Part shown: piece after piece, positions 1-7,009 of the stretch | How the letters are laid out: the number at the start of each line of letters is the position of its first letter | How positions within the stretch are numbered: the first letter of the stretch is position 1 | Assembly: GCA_910578475.1 (NCBI GenBank) | Contig: CAJTRK010000009.1 | Coordinates: 44,333-108,332, forward strand | DNA: 64,000 nucleotides | Source: an uncultured Lachnospiraceae bacterium | Lineage (GTDB): Bacteria > Bacillota > Clostridia > Lachnospirales > Lachnospiraceae | Direction of reading: 5' to 3' | The notes under the pieces: model-generated | What the model was told of the DNA's origin: nothing | Database searches by the model: none | Seen by the model: the letters and a program-made list of their open reading frames with translations, nothing else | Made by a program: the position numbers and the translations under genes

Positions 1-1
1 T

Positions 2-697
2 GATTTATACAGCGGAACCGGCACAATTGCGCAGTTGATGGCGTCGGTGGCGAAGCGCGTTATCGGCGTGGAAATTGTGGAAGAAGCGGTGGAAGCGGCG
101 CTCGAAAATGCAAAATTGAATGGTTTACATAACTGTGAATTTCTGGCCGGCGATGTGCTGAAAGTTCTCGACACCATAGAGGAAAAGCCGGACATGATAA
201 TCCTCGACCCGCCCCGCGACGGTATTCATCCGAAAGCGCTTCAGAAGATAATACGATATGGCGTGGAAAATATTTTGTATATATCTTGTAAACCGACAAG
301 CCTCGTGCGGGATTTGGAGGCTTTTCTGGCGGGCGGATATGCGGTGGAGCGGGCCGTGGCCGTGGATATGTTTCCGTTTACCGGGGGGATTGAAAGTATC
401 GTGTTGCTTTCCAAACTTCATACAAAACAGAATATAGAAGTGGAATTGGAAATGAGCGAGATGGATTTAACTGCGGCGGAGAGCAAGGCAACCTATGAGG
501 AAATCAAGGATTATGTGTTGGAGCATACGGGATTGAAAGTCAGCAGTTTATATATCGCACAGATAAAGGAGAAATGTGGGATCATTGAGAGGGTGAACTA
601 TAATCAGCCGAAATCAGAAAATTCCAGACAGCCGAAATGTCCGCTAGAGAAAGAAACGGCTATAAGGAGGGCATTGGAACATTTTCATATGATTTGA
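2..697 (+). CDS. rlmD: 23S rRNA (uracil-C5)-methyltransferase, C-terminal part (cut by window edge)
   Basis: The reading frame is open from the left edge, so the N-terminal part (TRAM and Fe-S region) lies outside the window. What remains is the SAM-dependent catalytic domain of the TrmA/RumA family: an SAM-binding loop DLYSGTGT at the very start, the DPPRDG motif around residue 60 and the SCKP motif whose cysteine attacks C6 of the target uracil in this family. About 90 further residues follow the methyltransferase fold (from HTKQNIEVE on); such a tail occurs in clostridial members as I remember them. Expected role: formation of 5-methyluridine in 23S rRNA. RlmD and RlmCD paralogues cannot be separated from this fragment alone. 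Confidence 0.9.
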   Translation, partial: DLYSGTGTIAQLMASVAKRVIGVEIVEEAVEAALENAKLNGLHNCEFLAGDVLKVLDTIEEKPDMIILDPPRDGIHPKALQKIIRYGVENILYISCKPTSLVRDLEAFLAGGYAVERAVAVDMFPFTGGIESIVLLSKLHTKQNIEVELEMSEMDLTAAESKATYEEIKDYVLEHTGLKVSSLYIAQIKEKCGIIERVNYNQPKSENSRQPKCPLEKETAIRRALEHFHMI

Positions 698-825
698 TGG
701 CGGTTTGGAAATGATGTGATAATTTTTGTAAGTTTTTACGTGGAAAAATTATACAGAATAAACTTTTTAAATATGTTTTTAATACTTTTACGAGATTTAA
801 GAATTAAGATGATTAGGAGAAAAGA

Positions 826-1986
826 ATGATTTCAGGAGAATACTACCAAACAAAATGTAGAGAGACAGGTTATAGTGATGAATTGAAGCAGTGTATTGAA
901 AATGCTTGTGAATATTGTATTGATAATATGCAAGCGACAGTTTCAGGAAATCCTTATTATAAGGGAGAGCATCCACTCATGTTATTGGGTGAAATTCAGA
1001 GTGGAAAAACAAGAGCATTTACGGGTTTGATGGCTTTAGCATTTGACAATGGATTTGATTATATTTTTATATTGACTAAAAATAATAAAGCGTTAGTTGA
1101 ACAGACATATAAACGAATGAGAAAGGAATTTAAGACATTTATAGACCAGGATAAAGTGGATGTGAATGATATTATGAAATTGCAAGATGAGCTAACACCG
1201 TATGAATTGGATAAAAAGTTAATCATTATTGCAAAAAAGCAAAAGGATAATTTGCATAGAATTAGTAGTTTTATTAGATACACGATGATTAACGGTGAGA
1301 AAAATTGTTTAATTATCGATGACGAAGCAGATACGGCGAGCATAGGGTATGAAAAGATTAAAGATTCCATGGAAGATTTTAATCTCCGTACTGTAGCAAC
1401 TGAAGTTGATAAAATTAGAGGAAGTTTAGATGGGTGCATGTTTGTTCAAGTTACAGCGACACCATACGCATTGTATTTACAGCCGGATTTTGAAGGAATG
1501 GAAATAAAACCTATAAAGCCGCTAAAAACAGTTTTAGTGCCATCTGGGGAAAAATATATAGGAGGAGAGTATTATTTTTTAAAGTCAAATGATGAGAACA
1601 GTCAAGGGAGGTTTATATTTGAAGAGGTGTCTGATGAGGAGCAAGAGATAGTTTCAGCTAAAATTACAGATAGACGAAGATTTAAAGAAGAAGAAATTCT
1701 CATTAGAGAAGATAGAATGTCAACTTTTAAGCGTGGAATCATTAATTTTATTATGGGAGGATGTATTTTAAACAGAAATGGGAAAAAACAAAAATACGCC
1801 TATGTCATTCATACAGCGGTTGCGCAACAGGCGCATGACAGAATTGCTAATATTACAAAAACACTGATTTATCAGCTTAAAGAAAAAGCTGAGGAACATA
1901 TTGTATACATAGAGAAACTCTTGCAGGAGAGTTACTTTCAATTACAAGATTTTATACTACGAGAAAAATTTATGAGAGTATGGTAA
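826..1986 (+). CDS. Z1-domain helicase-like protein, N-terminal part (frame-broken)
   Basis: The N-terminal 386 residues form a P-loop ATPase of the Z1/DEAD-like type: Walker A GEIQSGKT near residue 60, Walker B LIIDDEAD near residue 165 and a helicase motif III-like VTATPYA near residue 210. Z1 proteins are known from restriction-modification-like and phage-defence neighbourhoods. The frame ends at 1986, while homologous-looking sequence continues in the -1 frame (open from about 1893), so the protein is probably cut by a one-base deletion around 1930-1980. Base composition is far more AT-rich than in the flanking housekeeping genes, which suggests acquisition by transfer. A sequencing error or a translated frameshift cannot be excluded. 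Confidence 0.75.
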   Translation: MISGEYYQTKCRETGYSDELKQCIENACEYCIDNMQATVSGNPYYKGEHPLMLLGEIQSGKTRAFTGLMALAFDNGFDYIFILTKNNKALVEQTYKRMRKEFKTFIDQDKVDVNDIMKLQDELTPYELDKKLIIIAKKQKDNLHRISSFIRYTMINGEKNCLIIDDEADTASIGYEKIKDSMEDFNLRTVATEVDKIRGSLDGCMFVQVTATPYALYLQPDFEGMEIKPIKPLKTVLVPSGEKYIGGEYYFLKSNDENSQGRFIFEEVSDEEQEIVSAKITDRRRFKEEEILIREDRMSTFKRGIINFIMGGCILNRNGKKQKYAYVIHTAVAQQAHDRIANITKTLIYQLKEKAEEHIVYIEKLLQESYFQLQDFILREKFMRVW

Positions 1987-2678
1987 AGATTACGGAAATT
2001 GATGTTGCTTTAAGAGATGATATTAGACACAATAGATTTGAAGATGGAATATGTTTTATCGAACGCAGGGGAGATACAGCGTCTACGGCTAAAATAGTGC
2101 CATGTTCACCAAGCAAGATTTCAGTTTCAAATGTGGTTTATTTAAAGCCTTCATCTCGTATTTTACCTATTGGCTTTTTGCCAAAAGCGAAAGCAATTTC
2201 GGATAAAGTAGTAAGGGATGTTAATTTGATAATAGATAGTATTATGCCGAGAGAACAAAAGAGAGAAGTAATCATTGATATTGTTAAGGCTGAAAAGCTA
2301 ATTGAAAAAGTATATAGCTGTCTGGTTCCAGATGAAAATACAGAGAGATTTGTAGAATACGATAAAATGATTTCTATATTAAGGTATGTTTCAAAGCAGT
2401 CGGAAAAATGTTACTTAATTGTAAGGAGAAATCGTAATATGCCAAAATATAAAGAGGGCATGAAGTATATAGATTCTCCAGATACTGGACAGGATGAACA
2501 AAAATTAGCCAGAGAAATTTCCATAGATATGCCATGTTTAACTTTATTGCATCAAAATGGCGTTGCTAAAGGTTGGAAAGGTAGGGAATTTTGGTGGCCG
2601 ATATTAACTTTGCCTAAGAATACACCTAAAACAATTTATGCTTTGCCAAATGTGGATGTAAGAATAAGAAAAAGGTAA
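1980..2678 (+). CDS. Z1-domain helicase-like protein, C-terminal part (frame-broken)
   Basis: This 232-residue frame continues the preceding Z1 protein in the -1 frame. Its open frame extends upstream of the ATG at 1980 to about 1893 and encodes RKIYESMVKITEIDV, which reads like the middle of a protein rather than a start. The C-terminus carries an NGVAKGWKGREFWWPIL stretch, the kind of aromatic-rich motif found late in Z1 proteins. No convincing ribosome binding site precedes 1980. Together with the upstream piece a restored protein would have roughly 620 residues. Best read as the 3' half of a frameshifted pseudogene, although it could be a separately translated fragment. Confidence 0.6.
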   Translation: MVKITEIDVALRDDIRHNRFEDGICFIERRGDTASTAKIVPCSPSKISVSNVVYLKPSSRILPIGFLPKAKAISDKVVRDVNLIIDSIMPREQKREVIIDIVKAEKLIEKVYSCLVPDENTERFVEYDKMISILRYVSKQSEKCYLIVRRNRNMPKYKEGMKYIDSPDTGQDEQKLAREISIDMPCLTLLHQNGVAKGWKGREFWWPILTLPKNTPKTIYALPNVDVRIRKR

Positions 2679-2716
2679 ATATGGTAATTGGCAAATAGGA
2701 ATATGGGAGGTGTTTT

Positions 2717-3793
2717 ATGGATAAGCGCAAGCGGATGGGAAAAGATAAAGAGGGAGTGATTTTTCCGGTTGCTCCAAATCTTTTTGAAATGAGTGATAGT
2801 TATTTGCAATTTATAGAAGAAATTAAGAAAGAAATTCAGAAGCAGAGAGTGTCAGTTGTAATGAATGCCAATGCAAGCATGATTTGTCTTTACTGGAATA
2901 TTGGCAGGGCTATTTTGAAAAAACAAGAGGAAGAGGGATGGGGAGCAAAGGTTATTGACCGTATGTCAAAGGATCTGAAAATTTCTTTTCCAGAAATGTC
3001 CGGCTTTTCTCCACGTAATATTAAATATATGCGCAAATTTGCCCAGTGTTGGGGGGATGAAGAAATAGTGCAACGGGTCGTTGCACAAATACCATGGCGG
3101 ACAAATATTACTTTGATGGATAAATTAAAAACACAGGAAGAACGTATATGGTATGCTGGTAAAACAATAGAAAATGGTTGGAGTAAAATGATACTTGAAT
3201 TACAGATACAAAGTAAATTAATGGAACGAACTGGAAAAACAGTCAACAATTTTCCTGCGGCACTGCCACCGCTTGATTCTGATATGGCGAATCAGATATT
3301 TAAAGATCCTTATTTGTTTGACTTTCTAGGAACTGATATGCCAAGACGTGAAGTGGAAATAGAACAGAAACTAACAGAACATATTCAAAGTTTTCTATTA
3401 GAATTAGGACAGGGATTTGCATTTGTTGGTCGGCAGGTTCATTTAGAGGTTGAAGGACAGGATTTCTATTTGGATCTTTTGTTTTATCACTTGAAATTAC
3501 GCTGCTATGTTGTGATAGAATTGAAAGCCTGTGATTTTGAACCGGGATTTATCAGCCAATTAAATATGTATCAGAATATAGTAAATGATATTTTGTGTCA
3601 TCCTGACGATAAACCTACAATCGGACTTTTGCTGGTTAAGGGTAAGAATAAAACTGTAGTGGAATATTCTTTATCTGGTTATCAGAACCCAATTGGTGTT
3701 GCAGATTGGCAGAATCAGCTCACACAGTCTTTGCCAGAGGAGTTCCAGAGCAGTTTGCCTTCTATTGAAGAAATAGAAAAAGAATTAGAATAA
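2717..3793 (+). CDS. DUF1016 (YhcG-like) PD-(D/E)XK nuclease family protein
   Basis: The 358-residue protein has the two-part layout of the YhcG family: an N-terminal DUF1016 helical region (about residues 30-180, with YWNIGRAI and GFSPRNIKYMRKF) and a C-terminal nuclease fold (about 190-345). The nuclease signature is visible as DFYLDLLFYH followed by VVIELKA, giving the D...ExK catalytic set. A strong ribosome binding site (gggagg) lies just before the ATG. The family is scattered among bacteria, often next to restriction or other accessory genes. Here it follows the broken Z1 gene by 38 bp in the same AT-rich island, so both probably arrived together. Its substrate is unknown. Confidence 0.85.
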   Translation: MDKRKRMGKDKEGVIFPVAPNLFEMSDSYLQFIEEIKKEIQKQRVSVVMNANASMICLYWNIGRAILKKQEEEGWGAKVIDRMSKDLKISFPEMSGFSPRNIKYMRKFAQCWGDEEIVQRVVAQIPWRTNITLMDKLKTQEERIWYAGKTIENGWSKMILELQIQSKLMERTGKTVNNFPAALPPLDSDMANQIFKDPYLFDFLGTDMPRREVEIEQKLTEHIQSFLLELGQGFAFVGRQVHLEVEGQDFYLDLLFYHLKLRCYVVIELKACDFEPGFISQLNMYQNIVNDILCHPDDKPTIGLLLVKGKNKTVVEYSLSGYQNPIGVADWQNQLTQSLPEEFQSSLPSIEEIEKELE

Positions 3794-3813
3794 TAACAAA
3801 ATTAACAGCAAAA

Positions 3814-3831
3814 GTGCAACGGCCGTTGCAC
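3814..3831. repeat. 18-bp perfect palindrome echoing a site inside the DUF1016 gene
   Basis: GTGCAACGG joined to CCGTTGCAC is a perfect palindrome just after the DUF1016 stop codon and is followed by AAAT. Inside the gene, at 3068-3090, nearly the same string occurs (GTGCAACG, three bases, CGTTGCAC, then AAAT), where it encodes VQRVVAQ. The intergenic copy may be a scrap of a second DUF1016 gene or a protein-binding site. Confidence 0.5.
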
Positions 3832-3885
3832 AAATGGGATAACAGCCATGAGGGGCGGTCAGTGGCTTAAATCAATTCGGTTTAA

Positions 3886-3987
3886 GCTACCATTATTGAA
3901 AATGATTTATGTATAGGTTTGGACAATGATGAACATGTGGAGACGGTTGTGAGGCTTGCCAACGTCATTAGCAGTCAGTTAAAATAA
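3886..3987 (+). pseudogene. possible 3' remnant of an unidentified gene
   Basis: After the stop codon at 3883-3885, an open stretch of 33 codons without a start ends at TAA 3985-3987. It has ordinary-looking protein composition (LDNDEHVETVVRLANV). It may be the tail of a deleted gene at the edge of the AT-rich island. I do not recognise the family. The rest of the 3794-4102 gap holds the palindrome at 3814 and AT-rich sequence with no further gene. Confidence 0.25.
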
Positions 3988-4102
3988 TTTGCCCGAAAGA
4001 ACGCATCTTAAACCAGATAATACGCAGCATGTGCAAAATTGCCTTCATCATTCCATGTTGTATGATAATGTAACATTATCAAAAACATAGGAGATGAGGA
4101 AT

Positions 4103-5065
4103 ATGAAAAAGGTAATAAAACTGGTGGCAGTCATACTTGCGTCAATGACTGTTCTGGCATGTGCAGGGAGCATATTTATGGGAAAATATGTTGCAGAACA
4201 GATTCTTTATCAAAACAAAGGAAATGATACAAAGGGCAACAGCGTCAGGCAGCTTGAAATCTGGGGATATAACCTTGAGAACTTCCTTGAAAACCATAAA
4301 GGAGAAGAATTTGAAGTGACGGCGGAAGATGAAAATGTAGTCCCGGGCACGATATTCAAATCCGCAATTTGTTCAGATAAATGGGTGGCGCTTGTCCACG
4401 GTGCGGGCGGGGACAGAGTGAGTACCTATCCGCTGGCGGAGGAGTATCTTAAAAGAGGATATAATGTAATCGCATTTGACCAGCGGGGAAGTGGGGATAA
4501 CGGGGACGACAGGGTAACATTCGGCATTCTGGAAGCGATGGATGTGGAAGCCGTTGTTCAATATGCAAGAAATGAACTCGCTGCTGCGACGGTAATTGTT
4601 CATGGGCAGTCAATGGGCGCTCAGACCGTAGCTTTATATGCTTCCGGGGTGAAGGAAGATGATGAAAATGCAGCGGATGCGGTTATTCTGGATTCGCCGG
4701 TTCCGGGTATGGAAAGATTTCTCCGCCTGATGTTTGGGGGCGGACCTGAAGGTGCATACGCAATGACTTCCAATTACCTTATTTTTACAAGTAAAATATA
4801 TATGGATGTCGTATATCACATAGACTTTGACGATGGTGACACAATTTCACGCGTAAAAAATGACAATATACCGACGCTTGTCATTGTTTCAGACGAGGAT
4901 GAAGTCTGCTTACCTGAGATGGTTATGGAGGTTTATCATAATATAGCAACAGACAATAAAGCTGTCATACATGCTGACAGCGCGCATATTGAAGGGGTTA
5001 TCGATAATCCGGCCGGTTATATGGAAAGCGTTATGGATTTCCTGGGACAAAACGGTTTACGATAA
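4103..5065 (+). CDS. membrane-anchored alpha/beta hydrolase
   Basis: A 320-residue alpha/beta hydrolase with an uncleaved or lipoprotein-like N-terminal membrane segment (about residues 5-30). The oxyanion-side VHGAGG motif is near residue 95, the nucleophile elbow GQSMG near 170, a candidate Asp lies in VSDEDEVC near 270 and the catalytic His in DSAHIEG near 298. The start at 4103 is preferred over the ATG at 4094 because GATGAGGA sits at normal distance from the former, while the latter overlaps it. The gene is followed after 7 bp by a LytTR regulator and a DUF3021 membrane protein. The substrate is unknown; proteins of this kind are annotated broadly as esterases or peptidases. Confidence 0.88.
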   Translation: MKKVIKLVAVILASMTVLACAGSIFMGKYVAEQILYQNKGNDTKGNSVRQLEIWGYNLENFLENHKGEEFEVTAEDENVVPGTIFKSAICSDKWVALVHGAGGDRVSTYPLAEEYLKRGYNVIAFDQRGSGDNGDDRVTFGILEAMDVEAVVQYARNELAAATVIVHGQSMGAQTVALYASGVKEDDENAADAVILDSPVPGMERFLRLMFGGGPEGAYAMTSNYLIFTSKIYMDVVYHIDFDDGDTISRVKNDNIPTLVIVSDEDEVCLPEMVMEVYHNIATDNKAVIHADSAHIEGVIDNPAGYMESVMDFLGQNGLR

Positions 5066-5072
5066 AAAGATA

Positions 5073-5549
5073 ATGAGACTGAATTTATTTGAAGATAAAT
5101 CAAATATTGATGAACATGTGGATTTGTATTTTAAAGAAATGAATCCGGTTGTCAGACAGATAATCGATACCGTGAACGCGGAGCGGCCTGTTCTTTACGG
5201 CAGGGCGGCGGATGAAGATCTGGATGACGGAGATATCATTTTGCTGGACCCAAAAGAGATTTATTATATGGATTTCGTCGAACGCAGACTTTTTGCATAC
5301 ACGAAAGATGGCGTATTTCGAGTGAAATCAACGCTGGCTTCCTGTGAGGAGCAGCTCTGGAATTATGGTTTCGTCAGGGTTTCCAAATCGAACTTGATTA
5401 ACATATACAAAATTAAGCAGCTGAAACCGGATATTAACATGAGAATTTTTGCGCTCTTTGATAATGATGAGAAAATTTGCATTAACAGAAATTACAGGAA
5501 GAAGTTTCATGAGTATCTTATCAGAATGAAAGGAATTGTTGCAGACTGA
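5073..5549 (+). CDS. LytTR-domain DNA-binding regulator (no receiver domain)
   Basis: A 158-residue protein with an unassigned N-terminal ~55 residues and a C-terminal LytTR DNA-binding domain (about 65-155). The LytTR domain is recognisable from DPKEIYYMDFVERRLFAY, the YGFVRVSKSNLINIYKI core and CINRNYRKKF. It lacks a phospho-receiver domain, so it belongs to the small LytTR regulators that usually pair with a DUF3021 membrane protein, which is exactly what follows. The start at 5073 is chosen because the domain begins just after it; the spacing to the hydrolase stop (7 bp) and the weak ribosome site suggest translational coupling. A second such pair exists at 34217-35168. Confidence 0.88.
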   Translation: MRLNLFEDKSNIDEHVDLYFKEMNPVVRQIIDTVNAERPVLYGRAADEDLDDGDIILLDPKEIYYMDFVERRLFAYTKDGVFRVKSTLASCEEQLWNYGFVRVSKSNLINIYKIKQLKPDINMRIFALFDNDEKICINRNYRKKFHEYLIRMKGIVAD

Positions 5550-5558
5550 GAGAAAGGT

Positions 5559-6011
5559 ATGGTTTTTGTTATGAAAAAGAAATTCGGTCAGTTTTTCATG
5601 GAGCTATGTTGTTCCTATACATTCGTTTCGGTGATTGGAGCGGTCGTTAATATGATTGGCGGGACAGAAACGAATAATGTAAATGTCATTATGATGTTTG
5701 TATTTTGTACCATAGCCTGTATCGTGTTGAACCTCCATAAGCTGTTTGATTATTTCAGTCCTCTTTTTATGATTGTAGTGCAATATGTGATTGCCACGAT
5801 ACTTGTGTTTGGAACGGCGTATATGTTTGGTCTGATTTCAGAGGAACCGCTGACCCGGAAAAACTGGTATGAATTATTCCGGTCTTTTACAATTCCTTAT
5901 TTTATCGGCGCGGGAATTTATTATTACGGAATTTATGCGGAAGCCAAAGTCCAGAGTCATATGATAAAGGAAATACAAATGGCTGACGAAAAAGGCAAAT
6001 CAGCGGGCTAA
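5559..6011 (+). CDS. DUF3021 family membrane protein
   Basis: A 150-residue protein with four predicted membrane helices (about residues 18-35, 42-60, 68-92 and 107-128) and a short charged C-terminal tail, matching the size and layout of DUF3021 proteins. These are encoded directly after small LytTR regulators and are thought to act as their membrane partners. Start could be 5559 or the in-frame ATG at 5571 (MKKKFGQF). The last four bases overlap the end of the convergent nth gene, so the two transcription units meet here with no space for a terminator. Confidence 0.82.
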   Translation: MVFVMKKKFGQFFMELCCSYTFVSVIGAVVNMIGGTETNNVNVIMMFVFCTIACIVLNLHKLFDYFSPLFMIVVQYVIATILVFGTAYMFGLISEEPLTRKNWYELFRSFTIPYFIGAGIYYYGIYAEAKVQSHMIKEIQMADEKGKSAG

Positions 6012-6631
6012 AACACGGCATCACACCATTTTTGCAGGATGCACTGTTCACATCTGGCTTTTCTGGCCGTGCAGACGCTCCTGCCATGATATATGAGCTG
6101 AAAGTTGATGCGGTTCCAATGCTCTTTGGGAAGCGCCTTCATCAATTCTTTTTCCACCTGTACCGGATTGCTTCCGGCGGCCCAACCGATTCTTTTTGAA
6201 ATGCGGAATACATGGGTGTCTACGGTTACGCCGGGAATCCCGTAAGCGTCAGCAAGGAACAGCGTCGCGGTTTTGCGGCCGACGCCGGGCAGCTTCACCA
6301 GTTCTTCGATGGTCTTCGGAACTTTACCGTTATACTCTTCACAAAGCATTTCACAGCATTTTTTGATATTTCTTGCTTTCACTTTATACAAGCCGATGCT
6401 TTTGATGGCTTCTTCCAGGTCTTCCAAAGGGGCGCCGACGATGGCGCTGATGTCCGGGAATCCGGCCCACAGGCCGGGCAGCGCTTCATCCACCTGTTTA
6501 TCGGTGCTCTGGGCGCTCAGCATAATTGCCGTAAGAAGCTGCCAGTCCGCCGTATGGACAAACCCTTCTTTGACCGTGCCGTATTCCTTATCAAGTGTAT
6601 TCAAAATCTTTTTTGTGTTTTCTTTTGTCAT
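6008..6631 (-). CDS. nth: endonuclease III (DNA glycosylase/AP lyase)
   Basis: At 207 residues this is full-length for Nth. The helix-hairpin-helix LPGVGRKTA near residue 115 contains the catalytic lysine, VDTHVFRISKR near 138 holds the catalytic aspartate, and the C-terminal cysteines (C-x6-C-x2-C-x5-C, in CTARKARCEQCILQKWC) bind a [4Fe-4S] cluster. The enzyme removes oxidised pyrimidines and nicks abasic sites in base-excision repair. It stands alone on the minus strand, convergent with the DUF3021 gene, with an AGGGAA ribosome binding site ahead of the ATG. Confidence 0.97.
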   Translation of the reverse strand: MTKENTKKILNTLDKEYGTVKEGFVHTADWQLLTAIMLSAQSTDKQVDEALPGLWAGFPDISAIVGAPLEDLEEAIKSIGLYKVKARNIKKCCEMLCEEYNGKVPKTIEELVKLPGVGRKTATLFLADAYGIPGVTVDTHVFRISKRIGWAAGSNPVQVEKELMKALPKEHWNRINFQLIYHGRSVCTARKARCEQCILQKWCDAVF

Positions 6632-7009
6632 GCTGTATTTCCCTGTTCTTTGGCGTGGTAATAGGTAATTGCGAAACGCATGATTTCAAGATAGTAGTTG
6701 TGCGAAACAGACAGAACCTTCGAAAACAGAGTTTTGCAATTATTGGGCGTGGTAAAACCGAAAAGATTCGCTTTGGTATCGCGCCGTATATTGCTTTTAT
6801 TGTATCACAACGCGGAATTTGGGAAAACCATTTGTTTGAATGAAAGGGTTACCTGTGAAAACGGTTACCGACCGACAAAGTGTACCTTAAAAACTGCAAT
6901 TTATACCGGTGTTCATCATACGACGGCGGGATTTGTTATACTGATATTCATGCAGGTTTTCTGCACAAATGGCGAAAACTGAGAAAATAGATAAAAGGGT
7001 GTGATTTTG
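6632..7009. other. gene-free stretch between divergent nth and amino-acid transporter genes
   Basis: No open frame here has a ribosome binding site or recognisable protein features. The stretch must carry the promoters of the divergent neighbours. TTATACT near 6937 is a candidate -10 box for the transporter gene, but no good -35 box fits it. At about 6657 an AATAGGTAATTGCGA string resembles the start of the 106-bp repeat found at 10364 and 17061. Confidence 0.4.

Noticed and set aside
1930..1986. Programmed -1 frameshift in the Z1 gene
   Set aside because: No canonical X-XXY-YYZ slippery heptamer in the overlap; GAAAAATTT does not fit the pattern, so a mutation is more likely.
6698..6982. 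94-codon frame in the nth/transporter gap
   Set aside because: No ribosome site or recognisable features; overlaps the region that must hold promoters.
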